64,000 nucleotides of DNA from Pseudomonas sp. R37(2017) (lineage in GTDB: Bacteria > Pseudomonadota > Gammaproteobacteria > Pseudomonadales > Pseudomonadaceae), in the NCBI RefSeq assembly GCF_002113375.1, contig NZ_NEHO01000002.1, positions 1 to 64,000 on the forward strand, in the 5' to 3' direction. A model generated the notes under the pieces. It saw only the letters and a program-made list of their open reading frames with translations, ran no database searches and was not told the origin of the DNA. Shown one piece after another: positions 37,000 to 47,913 of this stretch; position 1 is the stretch's first letter; the number at the start of each line of letters is the position of its first letter. A program made the translations under genes and the position numbers.

Positions 37000-39804
37000 T
37001 CAATGAGCCTCATCCCAGTTATCTCCAACACCCACTTCGACCAGCAACGGAACATCCAGTTGCGCCGCCTCGCTCATGTGCACGCGAATTTCATCGCGAA
37101 CCTGGTCGACCAGATCCTCACGCACCTCGAGCACCAGCTCATCGTGCACCTGCAAAATGACTTTGGCGTCCAGGCCAGACGCGGTCAGCCAGTTATCCAC
37201 CGCGACCATGGCTTTCTTGATGATGTCCGCAGCAGTGCCTTGCATCGGCGCGTTGATCGCTGTGCGTTCGGCGGCGGCGCGCTCTTGCGGCTTGTTGGAG
37301 TTGATATCCGGCAGGTACAGGCGACGGCCGAAGAATGTCTCGACATAACCTTGCTCGGCAGCCTGGGCGCGCGTGCGGTCCATGTACTGGCGAACGCCGG
37401 GGTAGCGGGCGAAGTAGGTATCGATGTAGGCCTTGGCGGTCTTGGTGTCGACGCCGATGTCTTTGCCAAGCTTCTGCGCACCCATGCCGTAGATCAGACC
37501 GAAGTTGATCGCCTTGGCACTGCGGCGCTGGTCGGAGGTCACGTCGGCCAGTTCGACTTTGAACACTTCGGCGGCGGTCGCGGTGTGCACATCGAGATTG
37601 TGGCGAAAGGCGTTCATCAGCCCTTCATCCCGTGACAGGTGCGCCATGATCCGCAGTTCGATCTGCGAGTAGTCCGCCGCCAGCAGCTTGTAACCGGCCG
37701 GGGCCACGAAGGCCTGGCGGATGCGACGCCCTTCGGCGGTGCGCACCGGGATGTTCTGCAGGTTCGGATCGCTGGAGGACAGTCGCCCGGTGGACGCTAC
37801 CGCTTGGTGATACGAGGTATGGATCCGCCCGGTACGCGGGTTGATCTGCTCCGGCAGACGGTCGGTGTAAGTGCTTTTCAGCTTGCTCATGGAGCGATAC
37901 TCCATGAGCACTTTCGGCAATCGATAGTCGTCTTCCGCCAGTTTGGCCAACACTTCTTCGGCGGTGGACGGCTGGCCCTTGGCGGTTTTCTTCAAAACCG
38001 GCAGACCGAGCTTCTCGTAAAGGATCACGCCAAGTTGCTTGGGCGAACCGAGGTTGAACTCTTCGCCAGCAATCTCGAAGGCTTCACGCTCCAACGCAAC
38101 CATCTTGTCGCCCAGCTCGATGCTTTGCACACCCAGCAGGGCTGCGTCGACGAATGCGCCCTGGCGCTCGATTCGCGCCAGTACCGGCACCAGCGGGATT
38201 TCGATGTCGGTCAGCACGCTGGCCAGGCTTGGAATGGCCGAGAGTTTTTCGAACAGGGTCTGGTGCAGGCGCAAGGTGATATCCGCATCTTCGGCGGCAT
38301 AAGGCCCGGCCTGCTCCAGGGCGATCTGGTCGAACGTCAGCTGTTTCACGCCTTTGCCGGCGATGTCCTGGAAGCTCACCGTGGTGTGGTCCAGATACTT
38401 CTGCGCCAGGCTGTCCATGTCATGGCGCGTAGCCGTGGAGTTGAGCACGTAGGACTCGAGCATGGTGTCGAAGGCGATGCCCCGCACGGTGATTCCGTTG
38501 TCCTGATCGCCGCCGATGGCGCAGTTGGCCAGGATGTTCATGTCGAACTTGGCGTGTTGGCCGACCTTGAGCTTGTCCGGGTCTTCCAGAATCGGCTTGA
38601 GCGCACGCAGGACCGTGTCGCGGTCAAGCTGTTGCGGGACGCCGATGTAGGAATGAGTCAACGGGATGTAGGCCGCTTCGTTGGCCTGAACCGCGAATGA
38701 CAGACCCACCAGTTGCGCCTGCTGCGCATCGATACCGGTGGTTTCGGTGTCGAAGGCAAACAACTTGGCGTTGTTCAGTTTTTCCAGCCAGGCATCGAAC
38801 CGCGACTGATCAAGGATCGTTTCATATTGGGCCTCGGCGGCCACGACAGGAATTTCAGCCTCTGCGGTATTGAGCAGGTCAACGGCTGGTTCAGGCTCGG
38901 CAACGCTGCTCAGCTCAATACGCTTGGCATCCCGCTGCAGATCGTTCAACCAGCTCTTGAACTCCAGCAGGGTGTAGAGCTCGAAGAGCTTGTCCGGATC
39001 TTCTGCGCCCATTTGCAGGTCATCGAGGCCAATGTCCAGCGGCACGTCGACCTTGATCGTTGCCAGCTGATAGGAAAGGAAGGCCATTTCCTTGTGCTCT
39101 TCGAGCTTGGCCGGCAGGGTCTTGGCGCCACGAATCGGCAAGGTCGGCACGATGTCGAGCTGCGCATAGAGCTCGGTCAGGCCGCCGTTCACACCGACCA
39201 GCAGGCCTGAAGCCGTCTTCGGGCCGATACCCGGGACGCCCGGAATGTTGTCGGAAGAATCGCCCATGAGCGCCAGATAATCGATGATCTGCTCCGGAGC
39301 GACGCCGAATTTCTCCTTCACGCCCTCCACGTCCATGCTGCTACCGGTCATGGTGTTGACCAAGGTAATGTGGCCGTCGACCAGTTGCGCCATGTCCTTG
39401 TCGCCGGTGGAGATGATGACCGGACGGTCCGCCGCCGCGCTGCTGCGGGCCAGGGTGCCGATCACGTCATCGGCCTCGACGCCTTCGACGCACAGCAGCG
39501 GGAAGCCCAGGGCGATCACGCTCTGGTGCAGCGGCTCGATCTGCACGCGCATGTCGTCAGGCATGCTCGGACGGTTGGCCTTGTATTCGGCGTACATGTC
39601 ATCGCGAAAAGTCCCACCCTTGGCGTCGAACACCACGGCGAACGGACTGTGCGGATACTGCTTGCGCAGGCTCTTGAGCATGTTCAACACGCCCTTGACC
39701 GCACCGGTCGGCAGGCCTTTGGACGTGGTCAGCGGCGGCAGCGCGTGAAAGGCGCGATACAGGTAAGAAGAACCGTCCACCAGGACGAGGGGGGCTTGGC
39801 TCAT
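37000..39804 (-). CDS. polA: DNA polymerase I
   Basis: 934 residues. 5' nuclease domain (1 to about 290), 3'-5' exonuclease domain with intact [14 protein letters not shown] so proofreading is expected, and the family A polymerase domain with [14 protein letters not shown], the O-helix [16 protein letters not shown] and [14 protein letters not shown] 39804 is preferred to TTG 39816. Transcribed toward ersA. A GC-rich imperfect hairpin (about 36950-36980) may end it. Confidence 0.97.
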   Translation of the reverse strand: MSQAPLVLVDGSSYLYRAFHALPPLTTSKGLPTGAVKGVLNMLKSLRKQYPHSPFAVVFDAKGGTFRDDMYAEYKANRPSMPDDMRVQIEPLHQSVIALGFPLLCVEGVEADDVIGTLARSSAAADRPVIISTGDKDMAQLVDGHITLVNTMTGSSMDVEGVKEKFGVAPEQIIDYLALMGDSSDNIPGVPGIGPKTASGLLVGVNGGLTELYAQLDIVPTLPIRGAKTLPAKLEEHKEMAFLSYQLATIKVDVPLDIGLDDLQMGAEDPDKLFELYTLLEFKSWLNDLQRDAKRIELSSVAEPEPAVDLLNTAEAEIPVVAAEAQYETILDQSRFDAWLEKLNNAKLFAFDTETTGIDAQQAQLVGLSFAVQANEAAYIPLTHSYIGVPQQLDRDTVLRALKPILEDPDKLKVGQHAKFDMNILANCAIGGDQDNGITVRGIAFDTMLESYVLNSTATRHDMDSLAQKYLDHTTVSFQDIAGKGVKQLTFDQIALEQAGPYAAEDADITLRLHQTLFEKLSAIPSLASVLTDIEIPLVPVLARIERQGAFVDAALLGVQSIELGDKMVALEREAFEIAGEEFNLGSPKQLGVILYEKLGLPVLKKTAKGQPSTAEEVLAKLAEDDYRLPKVLMEYRSMSKLKSTYTDRLPEQINPRTGRIHTSYHQAVASTGRLSSSDPNLQNIPVRTAEGRRIRQAFVAPAGYKLLAADYSQIELRIMAHLSRDEGLMNAFRHNLDVHTATAAEVFKVELADVTSDQRRSAKAINFGLIYGMGAQKLGKDIGVDTKTAKAYIDTYFARYPGVRQYMDRTRAQAAEQGYVETFFGRRLYLPDINSNKPQERAAAERTAINAPMQGTAADIIKKAMVAVDNWLTASGLDAKVILQVHDELVLEVREDLVDQVRDEIRVHMSEAAQLDVPLLVEVGVGDNWDEAH

Positions 39805-39878
39805 GAGCAGGATCAACCTTTTCGGCGGGTCCGGCGCTAGAATAGCGGGACCGTTGACGACAAAGGGACAAGGTTATC

Positions 39879-40166
39879 ATGCGCACACCAAATCGCCTGT
39901 TGCTGGCTGGCTTGTTTGCAATCGCACCGTTGGCCGTCATGGCGGCGGACGATGCGCCGACACCGGAGCCAGAAGTCACGATCCGCACGGAAGGGGACAA
40001 GCTCATCCAGGAATACCGCCAAAACGGCTTCCTGTATGCGATCAAAGTCACGCCCAAAGGCGGCAAGCCGTATTTCCTGGTACGCGCCGACGGATCAGAA
40101 GGTAACTTCGTTCGCTCGGATTACCCGGATATGCTGATTCCGGCGTGGGAAATCTTTAAGTGGTAA
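39879..40166 (+). CDS. DUF2782 periplasmic protein
   Basis: 95 residues. Signal peptide about 1-22 (ending AVMA-AD), then the DUF2782 core: IRTEGDKLIQEYRQNGFLYA and an IPAWEIFKW end. Function unknown, but the family is regularly linked to polA and thrB. Divergent from polA with 74 bp between starts. Precedes thrB by 60 nt. Confidence 0.88.
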   Translation: MRTPNRLLLAGLFAIAPLAVMAADDAPTPEPEVTIRTEGDKLIQEYRQNGFLYAIKVTPKGGKPYFLVRADGSEGNFVRSDYPDMLIPAWEIFKW

Positions 40167-40226
40167 GTCGTCCTTAACTTTAATCGGCGCTGGCTCAACA
40201 GCGGCGCCCGTACTGGCAGTTTAAAC

Positions 40227-41177
40227 ATGTCTGTGTTCACCCCCCTGGCTCGGCCCGAGCTGGAAGCTTTTCTCGCCCCTTATGGCCTCGGCCGCCTGCT
40301 TGATTTCCAGGGGATTGCCGCCGGTAGCGAAAACACCAATTACTTTATCAGCCTGGAGCAGGGCGAATTTGTCCTGACCCTGGTCGAGCGCGGCCCTGTT
40401 CAGGAAATGCCGTTCTTCATCGAACTGCTCGACGTGCTGCACGGCGCCGATCTGCCGGTGCCTTACGCCCTGCGCACCACCGACGGCGTGGCCCTGCGTG
40501 AACTGGCGGGTAAACCTGCGTTGCTGCAACCGCGCCTTGCCGGCAAGCACATCAAGCAGGCCAATGCGCAGCATTGCGCGCAGGTCGGTGAGCTGCTCGG
40601 CCATCTGCACCTGGCGACCCAGGCCAACATGATCAAGCGCAAAACCGATCGCGGCCTGGACTGGATGCTGGAAGAGGGCACGCAGTTTCTGTCGCACCTC
40701 GGTACCGAACAGAAAGACCTGCTGCAACGGGCGCTGGAAGAAATCACCCGGCAGAAGGAAAAAATCCTGGCACTGCCGCGGGCGAACATTCACGCCGATC
40801 TGTTTCGCGACAACGCAATGTTCGAAGGCACGCACCTGACCGGGCTGATCGATTTCTACAACGCCTGCTCCGGGCCGATGCTTTACGACGTAGCGATTGC
40901 CTTGAACGACTGGTGCTCGGACGACGATGGCGTGATCGATGGGCCGCGAGCGCGGGCCTTGCTCGGCGCTTACGCGGCCTTGCGACCGTTCACCGCTGCC
41001 GAAGCCGAGTTGTGGCCGACCCTGCTGCGGGTGGCTTGCGTACGGTTCTGGCTGTCACGCTTGATCGCGGCGGAGTCGTTCGCCGGGCAGGACGTGTTGA
41101 TTCACGATCCGATGGAGTTCCAACTGCGCCTGGCGCAGCGGCAGACGGTCAGCACTCCGTTGCCTTTCGCCCTTTAA
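40227..41177 (+). CDS. thrB: Homoserine kinase
   Basis: 316 residues, aminoglycoside phosphotransferase-like ThrB found in Pseudomonas, unrelated to GHMP-type E. coli ThrB. Motifs: AAGSENTNYFISLEQGEFVLTL (nucleotide-binding region, N-terminal), catalytic loop ANIHADLFRDNAMF and LIDFYNACSGP. Makes O-phosphohomoserine for threonine synthesis. Confidence 0.95.
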   Translation: MSVFTPLARPELEAFLAPYGLGRLLDFQGIAAGSENTNYFISLEQGEFVLTLVERGPVQEMPFFIELLDVLHGADLPVPYALRTTDGVALRELAGKPALLQPRLAGKHIKQANAQHCAQVGELLGHLHLATQANMIKRKTDRGLDWMLEEGTQFLSHLGTEQKDLLQRALEEITRQKEKILALPRANIHADLFRDNAMFEGTHLTGLIDFYNACSGPMLYDVAIALNDWCSDDDGVIDGPRARALLGAYAALRPFTAAEAELWPTLLRVACVRFWLSRLIAAESFAGQDVLIHDPMEFQLRLAQRQTVSTPLPFAL

Positions 41178-41200
41178 AGGCTTCGTCGGAACGCCGCCCG

Positions 41201-41263
41201 GAGCAGGCTCGCTCCCACAGGCTCACAGTGATCCTTGTGGGAGCGAGCCTGCTCGCGAATGGG
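41201..41263. repeat. REP pair (REPIN)
   Basis: GAGCAGGCTCGCTCCCACAG (41201-41220) faces CTTGTGGGAGCGAGCCTGCT... (41234-41263). Inverted pair between convergent thrB and znuA. May act as a shared terminator. Confidence 0.85.
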
Positions 41264-41283
41264 GGCGCCACCTTATGTTCGAA

Positions 41284-42204
41284 TTACAACGACTCCAGAC
41301 ACCCCGCCAGATCATTCCCCAGCTTCTCCATTACCTGCTCATAGCCCTGAGCAGTCGCTGGCGTATACCCACCCAGCGCATCCAGTTCAGCCAGTTTCAC
41401 TGGCAAACCCGCCACCAGGGTTTCTGCCAGACGCGGACGCAGCGGTGGTTCGCTGAACACGCAGGTCTTGCCGACTTCCTGCAAGCGTGCGCGCATCGCC
41501 GCGACATGCTGGGCACCGGGTTGCACTTCGGCCGCGACGCTGAATACACCCACGTGCTTGAGGCCGTAGGCGTCTTCGAAGTAATCGAATGCTTCGTGGA
41601 ACACGAAGTAAGGCTTGCCCTGAACATCAGCCAGGCGTTTCTTCAGGCGCGCATCCAACGCATCGAGACGCTCGTCGAAGGCTTTCAGATTGCTCTGATA
41701 GCGCGGGGCATTGCCAGGATCGGCGGCACTCAAGTCAGCCGCCATTTTCGTGGCGATGACCCGGGCGTTGACCGGTGACAGCCACAAGTGTGCATCCAGG
41801 CTGCCCGGGCGGTGATCGTGGTCGTGTTCGTCCGCTTCTTCAGCGTGGGAGTGGCTATCTTCGGCAAAACGGCGCAGCTTCATGCCTGGTAGATCCTGCA
41901 CGGCGACGTTGGGCAGCGTACGCCCATTGAGCACGCGTGGCAGGAAACCTTCCATGTCCGGGCCAATCCAGTACAACAGGTCCACTGACTGCACTTTCCG
42001 TACGTCGGAAGGACGCAGCGCATAGTTATGCGGCGAGGCCCCTGGTGGCAGCAAAACCTCAGGAATCGCCACACCGTCCTGCACGGCCGCAGCAATCAAT
42101 TGCAGGGGCTTGATGCTGGTAAGGACTTTGACTTCGGCCTGCGCCGGACCGATCAGTAGAAAACTTGTGATAAATGCGACAAAGAAAGAAAAAAGTCGGG
42201 ACAC
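41284..42204 (-). CDS. znuA: Zinc ABC transporter substrate-binding protein
   Basis: About 306 residues. Signal peptide, then the cluster A-I zinc-binding fold with PGASPHNYALRPSD (first His ligand), DAHLWLSP (second) and FVFHEAFDYFED (third). A His/acid-rich loop (DSHSHAEEADEHDHDHRPG) is typical of ZnuA. GTG 42204 fits a GAG SD 8 nt upstream. GTG 42213 also possible. Divergent from zur across a Zur box. Confidence 0.94.
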   Translation of the reverse strand: MSRLFSFFVAFITSFLLIGPAQAEVKVLTSIKPLQLIAAAVQDGVAIPEVLLPPGASPHNYALRPSDVRKVQSVDLLYWIGPDMEGFLPRVLNGRTLPNVAVQDLPGMKLRRFAEDSHSHAEEADEHDHDHRPGSLDAHLWLSPVNARVIATKMAADLSAADPGNAPRYQSNLKAFDERLDALDARLKKRLADVQGKPYFVFHEAFDYFEDAYGLKHVGVFSVAAEVQPGAQHVAAMRARLQEVGKTCVFSEPPLRPRLAETLVAGLPVKLAELDALGGYTPATAQGYEQVMEKLGNDLAGCLESL

Positions 42205-42231
42205 GATGACCACTCAAAGAGGCGAGAACGG

Positions 42232-42244
42232 GTAATATAATAAC
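42232..42244. promoter_or_regulatory. Zur box
   Basis: GTAATATAATAAC, close to the bacterial Zur operator (GTTATANNATAAC-like dyad), in the 66-bp gap between znuA and zur. Zinc-loaded Zur would repress both directions. Confidence 0.7.
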
Positions 42245-42270
42245 GTCTCTCACAAAACTCGTCGCCGCTC

Positions 42271-42753
42271 ATGCTGAAAACACCGATTGCCAGTCGCCCC
42301 CACGACCACTCGCATTGCGTTCACAGCGCTTTGTCCGAGGCCGATGCCCTGTGCGCACGTCAAGGCCTGCGCCTGACCGCGTTGCGCCGGCGAGTGCTGG
42401 AACTGGTGTGGCAAAGCCACAAACCCTTGGGTGCCTACGACATTCTCGCGGTCCTCAGCGAGCAGGACGGTCGCCGTGCCGCGCCGCCGACGGTCTATCG
42501 CGCGCTGGATTTCCTGCTGGAAAACGGCCTGGTCCATCGCATCTCCTCGCTCAACGCCTTCATCGGCTGCAATCACCCTGAACACGCGCACCAGGGTCAG
42601 TTCCTGATTTGCCGTGTGTGCCACGCCGCGATCGAACTTGAGCAAAAATCCATCAGCGACGCGATCATCGCCAGCGCCAGGGATGTCGGGTTCGTCGTCG
42701 AGGGCCAGACCGTCGAAGTGGTCGGTCTCTGCTCGGGTTGCCAGGAGGCTTGA
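42271..42753 (+). CDS. zur: Zinc uptake regulator Zur (Fur family)
   Basis: 160 residues. Fur-type winged helix ([20 protein letters not shown]) and dimerisation domain with metal ligands: [21 protein letters not shown] and GLCSGCQEA (two CxxC structural zinc site). Known as Np20 in P. aeruginosa. Its TGA overlaps the znuC ATG by one base, so zur-znuC-znuB is an operon. Confidence 0.95.
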   Translation: MLKTPIASRPHDHSHCVHSALSEADALCARQGLRLTALRRRVLELVWQSHKPLGAYDILAVLSEQDGRRAAPPTVYRALDFLLENGLVHRISSLNAFIGCNHPEHAHQGQFLICRVCHAAIELEQKSISDAIIASARDVGFVVEGQTVEVVGLCSGCQEA

Positions 42754-43538
42754 TGAGCAACGCGCTGATCCGTCTTGAGCAGGTTGCTGTCACGTTCGCC
42801 GGGCAACCGGTGCTGGACAATATCGAGCTGAGTGTCGAGCCGAGGCAGATCGTTACCCTGATCGGTCCCAACGGCGCCGGCAAGACAACCCTGGTGCGTG
42901 CCGTGCTCGGCCTGTTGAAACCGGACAGCGGCAGTGTCTGGCGCAAGCCGAAACTGCGGGTTGGCTACATGCCGCAAAAACTTCATGTCGATCCGACCCT
43001 GCCGTTGTCGGTCCTGCGTTTCTTGCGCCTGGTGCCGGGCGTGGACCGGGCCATGGCCTTGGCGGCACTCAAGGAAGTGGGCGCCGAACAGGTGATCGAT
43101 AGCCCGGTGCAAAGCGTTTCCGGTGGCGAAATGCAGCGCGTGTTGCTGGCCCGGGCCTTGTTGCGCGAACCGGAACTGCTGGTACTCGACGAACCGGTGC
43201 AGGGTGTCGACGTGGCCGGCCAGGCTGAGCTGTACAGCCTGATCACCCGCTTGCGCGACCGTCACGGTTGCGGCGTGCTGATGGTCTCCCACGACTTGCA
43301 TCTGGTGATGAGCACCACGGATCAGGTGGTTTGCCTCAATCGTCACGTCTGCTGCTCCGGCCATCCCGAACAGGTCAGCGGCGATCCGGCGTTTGTCGAG
43401 CTGTTCGGAAAAAACGCACAAAGCCTGGCGATTTATCACCACCATCACGACCACGCCCACGACTTGCATGGCTCGGTGGTCAAGGGGCCCGCGTCGGGCC
43501 ATAACCATGTTCACGGAGATAGCTGCAAGCATGGCTGA
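42753..43538 (+). CDS. znuC: Zinc ABC transporter ATP-binding protein
   Basis: 261 residues. Walker [13 protein letters not shown] signature [10 protein letters not shown], Walker [14 protein letters not shown]-loop [10 protein letters not shown]. The last 40 residues form a His/Asp-rich tail ([13 protein letters not shown] and [12 protein letters not shown]) outside the ATPase core that could bind zinc at the cytoplasmic face. Start overlaps zur by 1 nt, end overlaps znuB by 8 nt. Confidence 0.95.
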   Translation: MSNALIRLEQVAVTFAGQPVLDNIELSVEPRQIVTLIGPNGAGKTTLVRAVLGLLKPDSGSVWRKPKLRVGYMPQKLHVDPTLPLSVLRFLRLVPGVDRAMALAALKEVGAEQVIDSPVQSVSGGEMQRVLLARALLREPELLVLDEPVQGVDVAGQAELYSLITRLRDRHGCGVLMVSHDLHLVMSTTDQVVCLNRHVCCSGHPEQVSGDPAFVELFGKNAQSLAIYHHHHDHAHDLHGSVVKGPASGHNHVHGDSCKHG

Positions 43539-44319
43539 TTTTCTCCTTTACGCCCTGCTTGCAGGCTTGGCCCTGGCCGTCGTCGCGGGCCCGCTGGGAT
43601 CATTCGTGGTCTGGCGGCGGATGGCCTACTTCGGCGACACCTTGTCCCACGCGGCACTGCTGGGCGTGGCCCTGGGCTTCCTGCTGGATGTCAGCCCGAC
43701 CGTTGCGGTCACCGTAGGCTGCTTGCTGTTGGCAGTGATGCTGGTGACCTTGCAACAACGTCAGCCATTGGCATCCGACACGCTTTTGGGAATTCTCGCA
43801 CCCAGCACGCTCTCTCTGGGCCTGGTGGTACTAAGCTTCATGCACGAAGTGCGGATCGACCTGATGGCCTATCTGTTCGGTGACCTGCTGGCGATCAGCC
43901 CGACCGATCTGGCCTGGATCCTTGGCGGAAGCACTGCGGTACTGGTGTTGCTGGTTGCTTTGTGGCGCCCCTTGCTGGCGATCACGGTGCATGAAGAACT
44001 GGCCAGAGTCGAAGGCCTGCCCGTGGCGGGATTGCGCCTGGCACTGATGCTGTTGATCGCGGTGGTGATTGCCGTGGCGATGAAAATCGTCGGCGTGTTG
44101 CTGATCACTTCGTTGCTGATCATCCCGGCCGCGGCGGCACAACGCCACGCCCGCTCGCCGGAGCAGATGGCACTGGGCGCGAGCCTGCTGGGCATACTCG
44201 CCGTGTGTGGCGGGCTGGCACTGTCCTGGTTCAAGGACACCCCCGCCGGCCCATCGATTGTGGTGACAGCCGCCGCGCTGTTTCTGCTGAGTTTTGTTCT
44301 GCCCCGTCGAGGGGTGTAG
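43531..44319 (+). CDS. znuB: Zinc ABC transporter permease
   Basis: 262 residues, ABC-3 family with about 8 TM helices. [20 protein letters not shown] and the coupling region near [10 protein letters not shown] are diagnostic. Inner membrane channel of ZnuABC. Overlaps znuC by 8 nt. Confidence 0.95.
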   Translation: MADFLLYALLAGLALAVVAGPLGSFVVWRRMAYFGDTLSHAALLGVALGFLLDVSPTVAVTVGCLLLAVMLVTLQQRQPLASDTLLGILAPSTLSLGLVVLSFMHEVRIDLMAYLFGDLLAISPTDLAWILGGSTAVLVLLVALWRPLLAITVHEELARVEGLPVAGLRLALMLLIAVVIAVAMKIVGVLLITSLLIIPAAAAQRHARSPEQMALGASLLGILAVCGGLALSWFKDTPAGPSIVVTAAALFLLSFVLPRRGV

Positions 44320-44356
44320 ACTTGCTCGTTTTTTGCGCAATTAGAGAGTCGCAGGA

Positions 44357-45073
44357 ATGAAGTCGTTCGCCTCCCGTTATCTGCTCCTTGTCGCATTTTC
44401 TTTGCTGCTGGGTGCCTGCCAAAGCACGCCACCGGCGGCCACCGAGGCCGCCGATGCGCGGGCCACGGCCATCGTACAGCTGGAACAAAACATTGCCAGT
44501 GATGAACTGGCCATCGCCGAAGACCAACTGGCAGCCTTGCAGGCCGAATCGCCCAACGACGCATCCCTTGAGCAGTACCAGCGGCAACTGGCCGAAGCCT
44601 ACCTGCGCCGCAGCCAGATCGTGCTGCAAAAGGGCGATGTGGACGCCGCCGCGACCGCCCTCAGTCGTGCCCGTGCATTGATGCCCAAGGCTCCGGCACT
44701 GACCGGCGGCGTCAACGGCTCGATTGCCCAGGCGCGCAAGGCCGAGCTGGAAAAAGCCGAAGCCGCCCTCAAGGCTGCCGAGGCCAAGCCAAAAGCCAAG
44801 GTCATCGATCTAACGGCCGAAAGCACCGCGCTCGTACTGAATATCAACGATATGGGCAAACTGCGTCGCCAACTGGACGCTATCGCCGCCGATGTGGTGA
44901 ATTTTCAGTGCGACGTAAGCATTCAGGCGCCGCGTACCGATGATTACCCTTGGCTGGCTAACTTGCTGACCAAACGGGTCAAGAAGCTCGATCCTGCGTT
45001 TGACCTGAAGCTTGATCGGCAGATTTTGCGCAGTGTCCCGGCGCAGATGGTTTTGACTCCGCGTAAACCCTGA
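44357..45073 (+). CDS. Hypothetical lipoprotein with TPR-like region
   Basis: 238 residues. Lipobox LLGAC (C about 20). Helical repeats of TPR type at about 40-125 (ARALMPKAPAL), an A/K-rich coiled coil to 150, then a C-terminal alpha/beta domain. P. aeruginosa has a hypothetical gene at the same place after znuB. Function unknown. 37 nt from znuB, so may share its transcript. Confidence 0.75.
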   Translation: MKSFASRYLLLVAFSLLLGACQSTPPAATEAADARATAIVQLEQNIASDELAIAEDQLAALQAESPNDASLEQYQRQLAEAYLRRSQIVLQKGDVDAAATALSRARALMPKAPALTGGVNGSIAQARKAELEKAEAALKAAEAKPKAKVIDLTAESTALVLNINDMGKLRRQLDAIAADVVNFQCDVSIQAPRTDDYPWLANLLTKRVKKLDPAFDLKLDRQILRSVPAQMVLTPRKP

Positions 45074-45367
45074 AAAGCATCGCGGGCTCGCCCGCGATGG
45101 CATCCAGTCTGGCAATAAAACTCTCAGGCCGGTATCGCCTTGGCCTTCGCCTCCCTGTGCCAAGTCCGATGCTGCCCAGCAGGTCGAAGTTGCCTTCGGC
45201 CTTGGGTGAGCTTCTACAGCCGTTCCTTTTTCTGACCTTTGATCGCGTTATTGCCAAATGACAGGACAAATGCGAAATAAATGCTAAGAACCTCTATACA
45301 GACAGGCTAAAATGCGCGCCCGGCTAACCGCTGACCCTTTTCCAACGCGCCCCACAAGGTTCGCTAC
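45074..45367. other. 294-bp gap before metN, with a REP variant
   Basis: CATCGCGGGCTCGCCCGCGATGG (45078-45100) is a short perfect palindrome of the REP superfamily. TAAAAT near 45308 is a candidate -10 for metN. I looked for SAM-riboswitch or MetJ-like repeats and saw none. Confidence 0.6.
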
Positions 45368-46375
45368 GTGATCGAGTTTCAAAACGTCCATAAAACCTAC
45401 CGCGTCGCCGGTAAGGAAATCCCCGCCCTGCATCCAACCAGTCTGACGATTGAGAACGGGCAGGTTTTCGGCTTGATCGGTCATTCCGGCGCCGGAAAAA
45501 GTACCCTGCTGCGCCTGATCAATCGCCTGGAAAACGCCAGTGGCGGCAAGATCACCGTCGACGGTGAAGAAGTCACCGCGCTCGACGCCAATGGCCTGCG
45601 CCGCTTCCGTCAGCAGGTCGGGATGATTTTCCAGCATTTCAACCTGCTGGCCTCCAAGACTGTCGCCGACAACGTCGCACTGCCATTGACCCTGGCCGGC
45701 GAGTTGTCGCGCAGCGAAATCGACTCGCGCGTGGCCGAATTGCTGGCGCGGGTCGGTTTGTCCGACCACGCGAAAAAGTACCCGGCGCAACTGTCCGGCG
45801 GACAAAAGCAGCGCGTGGGCATTGCCCGCGCCCTGGCGACCAAGCCGAAAATCCTGCTGTGCGATGAAGCCACCAGCGCCCTCGACCCGCAAACCACCGC
45901 ATCGGTGCTGCAATTGCTGGCCGAGATCAACCGCGAGCTGAAATTGACCATCGTGCTGATTACCCACGAGATGGACGTGATCCGCCGAGTCTGCGATCAG
46001 GTAGCCGTGATGGACGCCGGCATGATCGTCGAACAAGGCTCGGTGGCCGAGGTGTTCCTGCACCCGAAGCACCCGACCACCAAACGCTTCGTGCAAGAAG
46101 ACGAGCAGATCGACGAAAACGAACAGCGCGACGACTTCGCTCACGTGCCCGGTCGCATCGTGCGCCTGACCTTCCAGGGCGAAGCGACCTACGCGCCGTT
46201 ATTGGGCACCGTCGCCCGCGAAACGGGTGTGGACTACAGCATCCTGGCCGGTCGTATCGACCGCATCAAAGACATTCCCTATGGGCAACTGACTCTGGCC
46301 GTCACCGGTGGTGACATGGAGGCGGCGTTTGCCCGCTTCACCGCGGCCGACGTCCACATGGAGGTGCTGCGCTAA
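45368..46375 (+). CDS. metN: Methionine ABC transporter ATP-binding protein
   Basis: 335 residues. Walker [10 protein letters not shown], signature [12 protein letters not shown], Walker [12 protein letters not shown], and a C-terminal NIL (regulatory ACT-like) domain (about 265-335) that binds methionine for transinhibition. GTG start with AAGG upstream. Its TAA overlaps the metI ATG by one base. Confidence 0.94.
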   Translation: MIEFQNVHKTYRVAGKEIPALHPTSLTIENGQVFGLIGHSGAGKSTLLRLINRLENASGGKITVDGEEVTALDANGLRRFRQQVGMIFQHFNLLASKTVADNVALPLTLAGELSRSEIDSRVAELLARVGLSDHAKKYPAQLSGGQKQRVGIARALATKPKILLCDEATSALDPQTTASVLQLLAEINRELKLTIVLITHEMDVIRRVCDQVAVMDAGMIVEQGSVAEVFLHPKHPTTKRFVQEDEQIDENEQRDDFAHVPGRIVRLTFQGEATYAPLLGTVARETGVDYSILAGRIDRIKDIPYGQLTLAVTGGDMEAAFARFTAADVHMEVLR

Positions 46376-47049
46376 TGGAAGCCCTGACAAGTTTCTTCGC
46401 CAACATCGACTGGTTCGAAATCTGGCTGGCCACCGGCGACACCCTGCTGATGCTCGGCGGTTCGCTGTTGTTCACCGTGCTACTCGGCTTGCCGCTTGGT
46501 GTGCTGCTGTTCTTGTGCAGCCCGCGCCAGTTGCTGGAAGCCAAAGGCGTCTATGCCATGTTGTCGCTGGTGGTGAACATTCTGCGTTCGCTGCCGTTCA
46601 TCATCCTGTTGATCGTGATGATTCCGTTCACCGTGTTGATCACCGGCACGTCCCTCGGTGTCGCGGGTGCGATTCCGCCGCTGGTGGTAGGCGCCACGCC
46701 GTTCTTCGCCCGCCTGGTGGAAACCGCCCTGCGTGAAGTCGATCGCGGCATCATCGAGGCGACCCAGGCCATGGGCGCGACCACCCGGCAGATCATCACC
46801 AACGCGTTGTTGCCGGAGGCTCGCCCAGGCATCTTCGCGGCGATTACGGTGACAGCAATTACACTGGTGTCCTACACGGCGATGGCCGGTGTCGTCGGCG
46901 CCGGGGGTCTGGGTGACCTGGCGATCCGCTTCGGTTACCAGCGTTTCCAGACCGATGTGATGGTCGTGACGGTGGTACTGCTTCTGGTATTGGTCCAGGT
47001 GCTGCAGACCGTCGGTGACAAACTGGTTGTGCATTTCTCCCGTAAATAA
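46375..47049 (+). CDS. metI: Methionine ABC transporter permease
   Basis: 224 residues, 5 TM helices, with the EAA coupling loop EATQAMGATTRQIITNALLP. Imports D/L-methionine and derivatives with MetN and MetQ. Confidence 0.94.
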   Translation: MEALTSFFANIDWFEIWLATGDTLLMLGGSLLFTVLLGLPLGVLLFLCSPRQLLEAKGVYAMLSLVVNILRSLPFIILLIVMIPFTVLITGTSLGVAGAIPPLVVGATPFFARLVETALREVDRGIIEATQAMGATTRQIITNALLPEARPGIFAAITVTAITLVSYTAMAGVVGAGGLGDLAIRFGYQRFQTDVMVVTVVLLLVLVQVLQTVGDKLVVHFSRK

Positions 47050-47124
47050 GACATGAGCCGGCCGTTCGCTGGCAGGCACCGGAAAGCGGCGCCCGCCAGC
47101 AAGCACCCACAAGGAGTTAGCTGA

Positions 47125-47898
47125 ATGAAAAAACTACTCGTCGCCTTCGCTGCTGTTGCCGCATTCTCGGCCCACGCAGCCGACACCCTGACCGTCGCGG
47201 CTACTCCGGTTCCGCACGCCGAGATCCTCGAGTTCGTGAAGCCGACCCTGGCCAAAGAAGGCGTGGACCTGAAGGTCAAGGTATTCACTGACTACATCCA
47301 GCCGAACGTACAGGTCGCGGAAAAGCGCCTGGACGCCAACTTCTTCCAGCACCAGCCGTACCTGGATGAGTTCAACAAGGCCAAGGGTACAAATCTGGTT
47401 TCCGTCGCCGGCGTGCACCTGGAGCCCCTGGGCGCCTACTCCAGCAAGTACAAGAAGCTGGATGAACTGCCAGGCACTGCTACCGTAGTGATCCCGAACG
47501 ATGCCACCAACGGCGGTCGTGCGCTGTTGCTGATGGCCAAGGCCGGTCTGATCAAGCTGAAGGACTCGAACAACATCCTGTCGACCGTGAAAGACATCAC
47601 CGAGAACCCGAAAAACCTGAAAATCCGTGAACTGGAAGCCGCGACCATCCCGCGCGTGCTGACCCAGGTCGACCTGGCGCTGATCAATACCAACTACGCG
47701 CTGGAAGCCAAGCTTGATCCGTCCAAGGACGCGCTGTTCATCGAAGGCAGCGACTCGCCGTACGTGAACATCCTGGTGGCTCGCCCGGATGACAAGGACG
47801 GCGAAGCGATGAAGAAACTGGTCGCTGCCCTGCACAGCCCGGAAGTGAAGGCCTTCATTATCGAGAAGTACAAAGGCGCGGTTGTGCCGGCGTTCTGA
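47125..47898 (+). CDS. metQ: Methionine-binding protein MetQ (NlpA family)
   Basis: 257 residues. Signal peptide MKKLLVAFAAVAAFSAHAAD lacks a lipobox cysteine, so this copy is predicted to be a free periplasmic protein, unlike E. coli MetQ. Family motifs: TPVPHAEILEFVKP, NFFQHQPYLDEFN, PNDATNGGRALLLM. Third gene of metNIQ (75-nt gap), with a strong terminator. Confidence 0.93.
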   Translation: MKKLLVAFAAVAAFSAHAADTLTVAATPVPHAEILEFVKPTLAKEGVDLKVKVFTDYIQPNVQVAEKRLDANFFQHQPYLDEFNKAKGTNLVSVAGVHLEPLGAYSSKYKKLDELPGTATVVIPNDATNGGRALLLMAKAGLIKLKDSNNILSTVKDITENPKNLKIRELEAATIPRVLTQVDLALINTNYALEAKLDPSKDALFIEGSDSPYVNILVARPDDKDGEAMKKLVAALHSPEVKAFIIEKYKGAVVPAF

Positions 47899-47913
47899 TC
47901 CATTGCTGTAACG

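Noticed and set aside
45074..45367. SAM riboswitch or MetJ boxes upstream of metN
   Set aside because: No conserved riboswitch core or AGACGTCT-like repeats were visible.
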